From Bosea sp. Tri-49 (GTDB lineage: Bacteria > Pseudomonadota > Alphaproteobacteria > Rhizobiales > Beijerinckiaceae): a stretch of 64,000 nt of DNA. The position numbers were made by a program, and so were the translations under genes. Below the pieces are notes generated by a model. The model was given only the letters and a program-made list of their open reading frames with translations, was not told the origin of the DNA and made no database searches. Positions 24,588-32,396 of the stretch are shown piece by piece (position 1 is the first letter of the stretch; each line of letters opens with the position of its first letter). The DNA lies in the NCBI RefSeq assembly GCF_003952665.1, contig NZ_CP017946.1, positions 3,658,001 through 3,722,000 on the forward strand, given 5' to 3'.

Positions 24588-25757
24588 TCACTCCCGCTCC
24601 ATGATGAGGGTGGCGCCGCCATGCCTTGTGCCGAGCATGCCGCCGGTGCCGTGCGCCAGCGCGATGTCGCAATTGGCGACCTGGACGGCGGGATGCGCCT
24701 CGCCGCGCAATTGCCGGACGGCCTCGATGATTTTGGTGATGCCGCCGCGATTGAACGGGTGGTTGTTGCAGAGGCCCCCGCCATCCGTGTTGACCGGCAA
24801 GCGGCCGACACCAGCGATCAGGTTGCCGTCGGCGACAAAGCGGCCGCCTTCGCCTTTCGCGCAGAAGCCGAGATCCTCGAGCTGCACGATCACGGTGATG
24901 GTGAAGCTGTCATAAACCGAGGCGTATTTGACATCGGCCGGCGTCAGACCGGCTTCGGCGAAGGCCGCCGCGCCGCTGAAGCGACCAGCGGAATAGGTCA
25001 GGTCGATCGCGCCGCCGGCGGTGTGCTTCACCGCTTCGCCGGCGCCGCGGATCTTCACCAGCGGGCGCTTCAGTTGGCGGGCGATCTCCGGCCGGGTGAC
25101 GATAACGGCGCCGCCGCCATCCGAGACGATGCAGCAATCGAGCTTGTGCAAGGGGTCGGCGACCAGCGTCGAGTTCAGGACATCATCGACCGTGACGAGA
25201 TCGCGCAGCATGGCGTTGGGATTGTGCTGGGCGTGATGCGAGGCAGCGACCTTGACCCAGGCCAGTTGCTCGCTGGTCGTGCCGAACTCGTGCATGTGGC
25301 GCATCGCGCACATGGCGTAGACGTTGAGGATCGTCATGCCGAAGGGGGTTTCCCAGGCATAGTCCGGCTGGACCGGGCTGTCGGCCCGCTTCAGCCCGCC
25401 CTTGGGAACGCCCTCGCTGCGCGGCCGGCCGGCGAGCGTGACCAGCGCCACATCGCATTTCCCGGCCGTGATCGCCTGCGCCGCATGGTTGACGTGCAGG
25501 ATGTAGGAGGCGCCGCCGATATTGGTGGAATCGGCGTGGCGGACCTTGAGATTGAGATAGTCGACCATCGAGAACGGGCCGGTGCCCGGCACGTCGCCGC
25601 CGCAGAAATAGCCGTCGACATCGTCCTTGCTCAGCCCTGCATCGGCGAGCGCGCCGAGTGCGACCTCGGCATGGAGCTGCGCCAGCGACTTGTCCGGCGC
25701 CCTGCGTAGCGGATGCTCATAGGCGCCAGCGATATAGGCTTGTCCGTTGATGCTCAT
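24588..25757 (-). CDS. thiolase-like (SCP2-type) protein without the usual Cys loop
   Basis: A 389-residue thiolase-fold protein with VYDSFTITVIVQLEDLGFC, NTDGGGLCNNHPFN and the C-terminal LAHGTGGMLGTRHGGATLIMERE. At the place where thiolases carry the nucleophilic C-A-S-G loop this one has NIGGASYILHVNHAAQAI, with Val at the expected Cys position in my alignment. It pairs with a DUF35 gene, as do the Ltp2/ChsH2 retroaldolases. I therefore favour aldol cleavage of a beta-hydroxyacyl-CoA over thiolysis. The start ATG 25757 overlaps the preceding GST stop. Confidence 0.85.
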   Translation of the reverse strand: MSINGQAYIAGAYEHPLRRAPDKSLAQLHAEVALGALADAGLSKDDVDGYFCGGDVPGTGPFSMVDYLNLKVRHADSTNIGGASYILHVNHAAQAITAGKCDVALVTLAGRPRSEGVPKGGLKRADSPVQPDYAWETPFGMTILNVYAMCAMRHMHEFGTTSEQLAWVKVAASHHAQHNPNAMLRDLVTVDDVLNSTLVADPLHKLDCCIVSDGGGAVIVTRPEIARQLKRPLVKIRGAGEAVKHTAGGAIDLTYSAGRFSGAAAFAEAGLTPADVKYASVYDSFTITVIVQLEDLGFCAKGEGGRFVADGNLIAGVGRLPVNTDGGGLCNNHPFNRGGITKIIEAVRQLRGEAHPAVQVANCDIALAHGTGGMLGTRHGGATLIMERE

Positions 25758-26419
25758 GCCCGGCCCTTCTGGCGCGACAGGGCGGAGCCGGCCGTCGCGA
25801 GTTCGTCGTAGTGCACCGTCGCGGCAACGGAGGGACGCTGCTGCGCCGCCTGCCACCACTGCGCCAGGCGCGGATAGCGCTCATGCCAGAGGAAATCCGG
25901 CGCGAAGCGGAAATCGAGATAGCCGAGCGCCGCGATGATCGCGGCGTGGCCGACATCGAAAGTAGCGGCGTCAGCCGCCGTAGCCTCCGCCTCGAGCACC
26001 CGGAAGATGTGCGGCAGCTTCTTGTGCACGGCGGCGATACGCATGGCCGATTGCTCGCCCTGTCGACGCGAACGCTCGCCCAGCCAGTTGAGCAACAACC
26101 ATGACAGCCCATCGCCAAGGGCCTGTCGCCGGAGCGCGGCCGTCCGCGCGTCGGAAGCCACCGGATGCAGCCGTCCGGCGCCGCGCACGACGTCGAGGTA
26201 ATGGCAGATCGCCACGGAATCGTAGATCGCCTCGCCGCCCTCGGTGACGAGCGTCGGGATCTGGCCGAGCGGATTGAGCGCGAGCAGCCCGTCATTCGGC
26301 TGAGTCGAGAGGATGACCATCGGCACGCGCTCGATCGCATCGTTCAGACCGACCTCATGGACGACGACCAGGACCTTGCGGACGAAGGGCGAGCGCGGCG
26401 ACCAGAAAAGCCTCATCAT
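25754..26419 (-). CDS. glutathione S-transferase family protein
   Basis: A 221-residue GST. The thioredoxin-like N-terminal domain has WSPRSPFVRKVLVVVHE, LNPLGQIPTL and the glutathione-binding DSVAICHYLD. An all-helical C-terminal domain follows, with ALGYLDFRFAPDFLW. GSTs in catabolic operons often isomerise maleyl-type intermediates or remove glutathione adducts; the active residue near SPRSPF may be Ser. It is the first gene of the operon that continues with the thiolase-like, DUF35 and PrpD genes. GGAAA precedes the tandem ATG codons. Confidence 0.88.
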   Translation of the reverse strand: MMRLFWSPRSPFVRKVLVVVHEVGLNDAIERVPMVILSTQPNDGLLALNPLGQIPTLVTEGGEAIYDSVAICHYLDVVRGAGRLHPVASDARTAALRRQALGDGLSWLLLNWLGERSRRQGEQSAMRIAAVHKKLPHIFRVLEAEATAADAATFDVGHAAIIAALGYLDFRFAPDFLWHERYPRLAQWWQAAQQRPSVAATVHYDELATAGSALSRQKGRA

Positions 26420-26603
26420 TTTTCCGGCCCAGACTCAGGAAAAATCACATGAGATGGCGCCGCAGCGGAATCTCGCCGCCGCGCTCGCATCTGCATCGAA
26501 ATCGGCCCGAAACCGAGGCAAAACATGCTTCATCCTGTTGATGATCCAAGCGATTTGATCCATCATCGCCAGTGCCCCACAAGCAACGCGAAAAGCACAG
26601 AAG

Positions 26604-26620
26604 CGTCAATCGACTAAAAG
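26604..26620. promoter_or_regulatory. dyad site D (weak copy of the shared operator)
   Basis: CGTCAATCGACTAAAAG matches site A/B at 12 of 17 positions and keeps the T-N11-A spacing. It lies between the leftward GST operon and the rightward LysR gene, where an operator controlling both would be expected. Confidence 0.35.
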
Positions 26621-26657
26621 GGAGGCCACCTGTGAGAAATCATCAAGCGTGTGAGAT

Positions 26658-27611
26658 ATGCTGCGTCGCCTGCCCCCGCTGAACGCGCTGCGCGCCTTCG
26701 AGGCGGCCGGCCGGCATGTCAGCTTCACCAAGGCCGCCGACGAGCTCTCGGTGACGCCCGGAGCGATCAGCCGGCAGATCAAGCTGCTGGAGGACGTCCT
26801 CGGCGTCGAATTGTTCGAACGCACCGGCCGGGACCTGCGCATCTCCGCCGAGGCGAACGACTATGTCGCGGCGCTCGGCACCGCTTTCGACCAGATGGAG
26901 CGCGCCACCAAGCGGCTGATGGGCGCGCAGGGCGAAAGCTCGCTGCGGGTGCACTGCCCGATGACCTTCACGCTGCGCTGGCTCGTGCCGCGCCTGCCGC
27001 TGTTCCATCGCCTCTATCCGAAGCGGGAAATCCAGCTCGCCACCTCGCTCTCGCCGCGGCCGATCAACCAGCTTTCGATGGGCGATATCGACATCGCGAT
27101 CCAGCAGGGCGACGGCGACTGGCCGGGGCTGGTCTCGCATCGCCTCGCCGGCAGCGCTCTCATCCCGGTATGCAGCCCGGCCTTCCTCGAGCGCCTCGGC
27201 CCAGAGATTGTCATCGATATCCTCGCCGAGCAGACCTTGCTGCACTCCACCGTCCGGCCCGATGATTGGCGCGAATGGCTCGACGCTGCCGGCGGCGAGC
27301 AGATCGAGAGCGACCGCGGCCTCTATTTCGAAAGCTCGACCCTCGCCTACCAATCGGCGATGGAAGGCATCGGCATGGCGATCGGACAGATGGCGCTGGT
27401 GCTGGAGGATTTGAACGCCGGCCGGCTGGTCGCGCCGTTCGATTTCATCCACGACAGCGGCATCGCCTACTACCTCACCTATGTCGAGCACGCGGTGAAG
27501 AAGCCCGGCGTGGCCGAATTCCGCGACTGGATCCTGGGACAATCAATCGAATACGAAGCGACCGTCCGCCATATGCGGCTGCCTGGCGGCGAGAGCCTGG
27601 TGCCGGCCTGA
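26658..27611 (+). CDS. LysR-family transcriptional regulator (GcvA-like)
   Basis: A 317-residue regulator. The N-terminal winged helix-turn-helix reads LPPLNALRAFEAAGRHVSFTKAADELSVTPGAISRQIK. The effector domain contains VPRLPLFHRLYPKREI, DIDIAIQQGDGDWPG and LYFESSTLAYQSAMEGIGMAIGQ, typical of the GcvA subgroup. It is divergent from the GST/thiolase operon and stands in the middle of the operons that carry the five T-N11-A dyads, so it is the leading candidate regulator for them. The stop codon is embedded in a perfect hairpin. Confidence 0.9.
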   Translation: MLRRLPPLNALRAFEAAGRHVSFTKAADELSVTPGAISRQIKLLEDVLGVELFERTGRDLRISAEANDYVAALGTAFDQMERATKRLMGAQGESSLRVHCPMTFTLRWLVPRLPLFHRLYPKREIQLATSLSPRPINQLSMGDIDIAIQQGDGDWPGLVSHRLAGSALIPVCSPAFLERLGPEIVIDILAEQTLLHSTVRPDDWREWLDAAGGEQIESDRGLYFESSTLAYQSAMEGIGMAIGQMALVLEDLNAGRLVAPFDFIHDSGIAYYLTYVEHAVKKPGVAEFRDWILGQSIEYEATVRHMRLPGGESLVPA

Positions 27612-27623
27612 GCGGCCGGCACC
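27599..27623. terminator. perfect 10-bp hairpin over the stop codon of the LysR gene
   Basis: GGTGCCGGCC (27599-27608) and GGCCGGCACC (27614-27623) form a perfect stem with a five-base loop that contains the TGA stop. The gene to the right is convergent and ends at 27631, so the hairpin could end transcription from both sides. No T run follows. Confidence 0.5.
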
Positions 27624-27630
27624 CTTCGCC

Positions 27631-28785
27631 TCAGCGCGCGGTCTCGACGATCCCCGCCGCGGCAAAGCCAGCGATCTCGCTGCGGCTATAACCGGCGATC
27701 TCGGCAAGCACGGCATAGGTCTCGGCGCCAACCTCCGGAGCCGGACGTTCGATCGCAAGCGGCGCCTCGTCGACCTGCAGCGGGAAGCCCTTGACGATCA
27801 GGCCTTGCTCGTCGCGCTGCAAGGCGTGCTGCCAGGCCTCACCCCAATCGGCCATCATGCCGTTGCCGTCATTGACGATGGCAGCTGGCATGCCGAGCCC
27901 AACGAAGAAGCTTACCGCCTCGCGGGCGGATCGTGCCGCGGTCGCCGCCGCGACTGCCTTCCGAAGAGCGTCCGGACGATCGGAATCGCCAACAGCAAGC
28001 CCATCCGACAGGAGTGGCAGCGCGGAGGTCGGCACCGAGAGCGCGACCCAGATGCTATCGGCGGCGAGGAAACAGTCCTGCAGCGGATAATGCGGCTGGG
28101 CATTGCCCTGGCGGCTGACGGCCGCGCCTTGCGAAGCTGCGGCGAAGCGATCGCCGATCATGAAGGCAGCGAGATCGCGCTGCGACAGATCGAGATGGCT
28201 GCCGCCTTCGCCATTGCGCACCGAGCGCAGCGCGGTCGCGATCGCCCCGGCAGCAAACAGCGCGACGATCTGGTCGGGATAGTTGACGTCGCGGCCGGAG
28301 ACTTCGGGCTTGCCGCCCTCATAGCCGGTCACCCAGGCGAGGCCGCTCAGTGCCTCCAGCGTCGAGCCATAGGAGACATGGCCGGCATCGGGACCGGCCT
28401 CGCCCTGGCTGGAGATCGAAGCGAGGATGATGTCGGGATTGGCCTCGCGCAATCTGGCGAAGCTCAGCCCGAGCCCCTCCATCACACCGCGGCGGAAATT
28501 CTCGACCACGACATCGGCCCGGCGCACGAGGCGCAACAAGATCGCCTGCCCTTCCGGCCGCTTCAGGTCGATGCTGATCGCGCGCTTGTTGCGGTTGGTG
28601 GCGCGAAACAGCGGCGGCATCGCACCCGGCTCGTCCTGCGCGCTCCAGACACGGAACGGATCGCGATAGGTCGGCGATTCCACCTTGATCACCTCGGCAC
28701 CGAAATCGGCGAGCAGCGCGGCCGTCGCGGCGCCGGCAGTTATGATGCCGAGATCGAGGACGCGACAGCCTTCCAGCAGTCTCAT
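27631..28785 (-). CDS. CaiB/BaiF-type CoA-transferase, catalytic partner
   Basis: A 384-residue family III CoA-transferase. It has the N-terminal DLGIITAGAATAALLADFGAE and EVIKVESPTYRDP segments, TNRNKRAISIDLKRPEG, and the catalytic Asp171 in VNYPDQIVALF. It directly follows a shorter relative lacking that Asp, with start and stop touching at 28785. Benzylsuccinate CoA-transferase (BbsE/BbsF) is a known heteromer with one catalytic subunit, and the same arrangement is plausible here. Confidence 0.9.
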   Translation of the reverse strand: MRLLEGCRVLDLGIITAGAATAALLADFGAEVIKVESPTYRDPFRVWSAQDEPGAMPPLFRATNRNKRAISIDLKRPEGQAILLRLVRRADVVVENFRRGVMEGLGLSFARLREANPDIILASISSQGEAGPDAGHVSYGSTLEALSGLAWVTGYEGGKPEVSGRDVNYPDQIVALFAAGAIATALRSVRNGEGGSHLDLSQRDLAAFMIGDRFAAASQGAAVSRQGNAQPHYPLQDCFLAADSIWVALSVPTSALPLLSDGLAVGDSDRPDALRKAVAAATAARSAREAVSFFVGLGMPAAIVNDGNGMMADWGEAWQHALQRDEQGLIVKGFPLQVDEAPLAIERPAPEVGAETYAVLAEIAGYSRSEIAGFAAAGIVETAR

Positions 28786-29807
28786 CAGGCCGCTCCCACC
28801 GCGACATCGACCCGACGGGCCGCCGCCTGATCGAGCCAGATGAGCGGCAGGCGCGGCGCCTTCACCCCGGAATCGGAACCAAGCGGCTCGAACAGGCCGC
28901 GCGCCCGGTTGTGCGGCTCATGGAAGGCATCGGCCGGACTCCAGACCGGCCCCAGCGGCAGGCGATGCTGCCGCGCCAAATCGTGGATCTCCCGGCGGGT
29001 CAGCGTCAGGAAGCGCCGCTCGATGATCGCGGCGAGCTCGGCCAGATGTCCGAGCCGCCCTGCCCTTGTCGCAAAACGCGGCTCTTCCAGAGCCGGCTCG
29101 GCCAGCGCAGCCTTCAGCCGCGGCCAGTCCGGCTCCTGATAGACCAGCACGGCATAGCCGTCGGCGCAGCGCAGCACCTGCCATTCGGCAGCAGCGCCGG
29201 TTCGGGCCGGCAGGACTTCGTAGCCCTCCAGCGGCACGGCCTTCCAATTCAGCCAGACGAGGGTTTCGAGCAGGCTTGCCCGGATCGTGACGGGAACGCC
29301 CTCTGGGCGCGCCGAGACCAGCGCCGCCGCGAGGCCGGCATAGGCGGAGAGGCCGAGGGCGAAGGCCTCCTGATGACCGCCGAGGCGCAAGGGCTCGCGC
29401 TGGGGATCGCCGACCATCGCCAGCAAGCCGGCCGACGCTGCGGCAGTGAAGGCGCTCGCCGGCCCGCCGCTTTCGGCGAGGGCTCCACCGAACAGGCTGA
29501 GCACCGCTGTGACAGGGGGCAGGCCCGCCCGCCCCCGTTCCCGCAACACAGCGCCATCGACGAGCGCGACGTCGGCACGGCCGAGCAGTTCGCCCACACT
29601 CTCGTTCGACATCGCCTTGCCGCGCGACAGGAACAACTCGGTACTATCATCGAAGCCGCGTTCGCGCCCCTGCCGGCAGAGCACCTGCGCGCCGAGATCG
29701 GCGAGGATGCGCCCTGCCATTCCGGCGGCGAGCACGAGCGCATCGTCGGCCGCATCGGAAATCACCTCGGCGACGGTGAGGCCGGCATAGGGGCGCCGCG
29801 CCGTCAT
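28785..29807 (-). CDS. CaiB/BaiF-family protein, divergent partner without catalytic Asp
   Basis: A 340-residue protein recognisable as a family III CoA-transferase from AGMAGRILADLGAQVLCRQ at the N-terminus, SRGKAMS, and the C-terminal REIHDLARQHRLPLGPVWSPADAFHEPHNRARGLF. It is shorter than its neighbour, and the region that should hold the catalytic Asp reads LGGHQEAFALG, with only Glu147 nearby. It is probably a structural or regulatory partner of the enzyme at 27631. It precedes that gene on the same transcript. Confidence 0.82.
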   Translation of the reverse strand: MTARRPYAGLTVAEVISDAADDALVLAAGMAGRILADLGAQVLCRQGRERGFDDSTELFLSRGKAMSNESVGELLGRADVALVDGAVLRERGRAGLPPVTAVLSLFGGALAESGGPASAFTAAASAGLLAMVGDPQREPLRLGGHQEAFALGLSAYAGLAAALVSARPEGVPVTIRASLLETLVWLNWKAVPLEGYEVLPARTGAAAEWQVLRCADGYAVLVYQEPDWPRLKAALAEPALEEPRFATRAGRLGHLAELAAIIERRFLTLTRREIHDLARQHRLPLGPVWSPADAFHEPHNRARGLFEPLGSDSGVKAPRLPLIWLDQAAARRVDVAVGAA

Positions 29808-29852
29808 GGCCGCGTCCGATCGAGCATGCTGCGCGTTGCAAGGGCCATAGGC

Positions 29853-30584
29853 TTACGCCAGCGTCCGCTTCCAGAGCGCGAAGAGCTTGGCCCAGGTCGC
29901 CTCGGCCGCCTCCGGCTGGTAGCAGCGGCCGGCGGTGAAGCAGTAGCCGTGCTCGCTGTTCGGGAAGACGTCGACATCATGCGTCACGCTGGTCGCGGCG
30001 AGCGCTTCTTGCAGTGCGGCGATCGTCGCCGGCGGGGCGGCGCCGTCGGTCTCGGCGAAGGCGAAATAGAGCTCGCCCGGCACTTTCGCGACCAGCTTGT
30101 GCGGCGAGCCCTCATCCTCGGTGACGAGGCCGACGCCATAGAGCGAGGCGGCCGAGGCGATGCGCGGGCCGAACTTCGCGGCGGCGGCGACGACATAGCG
30201 CCCGCTCATGCAGAAGCCGAGGCAGGAGACCTTCTGGGCGTTGGCCTCGGCCTCCCCGTCGAGGAAGGCGAGCATGCCGGCGGTGTCGTCGGTGGTGCGC
30301 TCATTGTCGATCGAACGCATGCAGGCGCCGACCACGGCCGACATGCGCTCGTCGCGCCGCGGGAGATCGAAACGCACGGTGCCGATCCGATAATAGAGAT
30401 CGGGCAGCAGGCAGTAATAGCCGGCCGTCGCGATCCGGCGCGCCATATGGCGTAGCTCCTCGCGGATGCCGGGCGCATCCATGTAGAGGATGACGACCGG
30501 ATAAGGGCCCGGCCCTTCCGGCCTGACGGCGAAGGCCGGCATCCGGCCGTGCCGCGTCACGATGGAAACGTCTTTCTCGAACAT
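29853..30584 (-). CDS. dienelactone hydrolase family protein
   Basis: A 243-residue dienelactone hydrolase-type alpha/beta hydrolase. The nucleophile is Cys125 in LGFCMSGRY, with Asp in FAETDGAAPP and His in SEHGYCF completing the triad. Unlike the Ser-less proteins of this window it has an intact active site. DLH family enzymes open lactones in aromatic breakdown. I start at ATG 30584, eight bases after GGAG; a GTG twelve bases upstream would place that site inside the gene. It lies between the DUF35 and CaiB-type genes. Confidence 0.88.
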   Translation of the reverse strand: MFEKDVSIVTRHGRMPAFAVRPEGPGPYPVVILYMDAPGIREELRHMARRIATAGYYCLLPDLYYRIGTVRFDLPRRDERMSAVVGACMRSIDNERTTDDTAGMLAFLDGEAEANAQKVSCLGFCMSGRYVVAAAAKFGPRIASAASLYGVGLVTEDEGSPHKLVAKVPGELYFAFAETDGAAPPATIAALQEALAATSVTHDVDVFPNSEHGYCFTAGRCYQPEAAEATWAKLFALWKRTLA

Positions 30585-30610
30585 GATCTTCTCCACGCGA
30601 CGGCTCGCCG

Positions 30611-31009
30611 TCAGGGTTGCTCAGACAGCATGAAGGCGTGCTGCGTGCGATCAAGATGACGGCGATAGACGAGACTGACGCGCCGGCCGATCCACTCGCC
30701 CTCCGGCTCCGGGCCGATCAGGTTGGAGACGACGATCGGCCCCTCGTCGAGCCGCACCGCGACGGCGTTGTAGGGCGGCGGGTGATCGTCGAAATAGGCG
30801 CGGTGGAAGCGCACCCAGGACAGGATCTCACCACCGCCGGAGAGATCGGTCCAGCGATAGTCGAGGCTGGTGCAGGTCGTGCAGATCGGCCCGGGCGGAT
30901 AGCGCAGCGTGCCGCAATGGCCGCAGGACTGGAGCTGCATGCGCTCGCGGGACAGGCTCTCCCACATCGGAGCGTCGTAGAGCGCGACGACGGGCTGGCT
31001 GTTCGCCAT
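30611..31009 (-). CDS. Zn-ribbon/OB-fold DUF35 protein, second copy
   Basis: A 132-residue DUF35 protein with CGHC and CTTC zinc-ribbon pairs, GGGEILSWVRFHRAYFDDHPPPYN, and a C-terminal OB strand. It follows the second thiolase-like gene by two bases, as in the first pair at 24196-25757. The two DUF35 proteins share architecture but little sequence outside the ribbon, so the two modules are probably old paralogues with different substrates. Confidence 0.88.
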   Translation of the reverse strand: MANSQPVVALYDAPMWESLSRERMQLQSCGHCGTLRYPPGPICTTCTSLDYRWTDLSGGGEILSWVRFHRAYFDDHPPPYNAVAVRLDEGPIVVSNLIGPEPEGEWIGRRVSLVYRRHLDRTQHAFMLSEQP

Positions 31010-31011
31010 GG

Positions 31012-32172
31012 TCAGGCTCCGTAGATGATCGAGATCGCCTTGCCGGCGACGTCGGAGCTGTAATGGACGTGGCGGCAGCCCTCGACCTGATGGTCCCCGG
31101 CCTCGCCGCGGACCTGCCGGACCGCTTCGATCTGGTGGTTCCAGCCCTGCATATAACTTTCGGAGAGATGCCCGCCGCTGGTGTTCACCGGCAGGCCCTT
31201 GGCTAGCGAGATGCCGGTCTCACGCATGAACTGCCCGGCCCCGCCGACCGGGCAATAGCCATAGCCTTCGAGCGCGAGCGGGATGTGAAGCGAGAAGCTG
31301 TCATAGATCTGCAGCGCGTCCATGTCCTTCGGGCCAAGCGAGGCCATCTCGAAAACCTGGGCGGCAACCGCCTGCTGCGCCGGCAAATAATAGTCGAGCA
31401 AACGCGGCTCGAGGCTGGTGGCGCCGCGGTTGAGATCATAGCGGCCGACACCCTTGATCGCGACCGGGGCCCGGCCGGCGCGGCGCGCCTTGCCGGCCTC
31501 GGCGATGATCAGCGCCACGCCGCCATCATTGATCAGGCAATAATCGAAGAGATGCAGCGGCTCGCAGATGAAGGGCGAGGCGAGATAGTCCTCGACAGTG
31601 ATCGGCTTGCGCATCAGGGCGCGGGGATTGCGCGAGGCGGCGAGACGCTGCGCCACCGCGACCTCGCCGAGTTCGGCCTGCGTCAGACCGCGCTCATGCA
31701 TGTAGCGGCGCGCCATCATCGCATAGAGCGCGCCCTGCGAGGTGAAGCCCCAGGGCGCGTGATAGACATAGGCGAGGAAGGCACCGCCGCCCTGCGCGTC
31801 AGGGCCGCCATAGTTGACCTGCGCCGAGCGCTGGTCGTTGCCGTAGACGAGCGCCACGACCGAGGCGAGACCGGCACGGATCGCCATGCAGGCCTCCATC
31901 ACTGCCGTCATCGCATCCGCCTGCCCGCCCCAGCGGACATTGAGGCCGAGCAGCTCGCCGACGCGCTCATAGGCGGTGGTCGGCCCGACGATCAGCCCGT
32001 CGATCTCGTCGCGGGCAATGCCGGAATCGGCCAGCGCCGAGAGGAAGGCCTGCGCGCCATAGCCATAGGAATCATGCGGCCGTTCGCCGGCCCGAACCCG
32101 CTTGTGGTCCCCGACCCAATCGCTCTGGCCGATGCCGATCACCGAAGCGACCCCGGACAGCGAACCCGTCAT
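31012..32172 (-). CDS. thiolase-like (SCP2-type) protein, second copy
   Basis: A 386-residue thiolase-fold protein: SVIGIGQSDWVG at the N-terminus, QIYDSFSLHIPLALEGYGYCPVG, LPVNTSGGHLSESYMQGWNHQIEAVRQVRG, and a C-terminal AGKAISIIYG. At the thiolase nucleophile region it reads GGQADAMTAVMEACMAI, without the C-A-S-G loop; the Cys present is four positions later than expected in my alignment. With its DUF35 partner it fits the retroaldolase-like group. It heads the operon and has dyad site B 85 bases upstream. Confidence 0.85.
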   Translation of the reverse strand: MTGSLSGVASVIGIGQSDWVGDHKRVRAGERPHDSYGYGAQAFLSALADSGIARDEIDGLIVGPTTAYERVGELLGLNVRWGGQADAMTAVMEACMAIRAGLASVVALVYGNDQRSAQVNYGGPDAQGGGAFLAYVYHAPWGFTSQGALYAMMARRYMHERGLTQAELGEVAVAQRLAASRNPRALMRKPITVEDYLASPFICEPLHLFDYCLINDGGVALIIAEAGKARRAGRAPVAIKGVGRYDLNRGATSLEPRLLDYYLPAQQAVAAQVFEMASLGPKDMDALQIYDSFSLHIPLALEGYGYCPVGGAGQFMRETGISLAKGLPVNTSGGHLSESYMQGWNHQIEAVRQVRGEAGDHQVEGCRHVHYSSDVAGKAISIIYGA

Positions 32173-32256
32173 GCGGAAACCTCATTCTGACTTGCGCGAA
32201 AGCCTCGGCCGGATCGGCCGGCGAGACTTCGGAGGTTTTTCGCAATGCCGGCGAAG

Positions 32257-32273
32257 GGTCAAACGACTTAACC
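32257..32273. promoter_or_regulatory. dyad site B (candidate LysR-type operator)
   Basis: GGTCAAACGACTTAACC differs from site A by one base. It lies 85 bases upstream of the second thiolase/DUF35/CaiB operon. Confidence 0.6.
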
Positions 32274-32335
32274 GAAAGGGCGATTGAGCAATGCTCACAA
32301 GAGGCGATGCCGTAGCATTCCTCAAACCCGGCTCA

Positions 32336-32352
32336 GTTTCCCTCGTTTGACG
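32336..32352. promoter_or_regulatory. dyad site E (candidate LysR-type operator)
   Basis: On the minus strand it reads CGTCAAACGAGGGAAAC, 13 of 17 identical to site A with the whole GTCAAACGAG core. It lies 45 bases before the alpha/beta-fold gene at 32397, in the divergent region that also holds site B. Confidence 0.5.
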
Positions 32353-32396
32353 CCGGCTCGTTCCGAAGCCAAGGCTCGCGGTCGGAGGTGCGTTTC

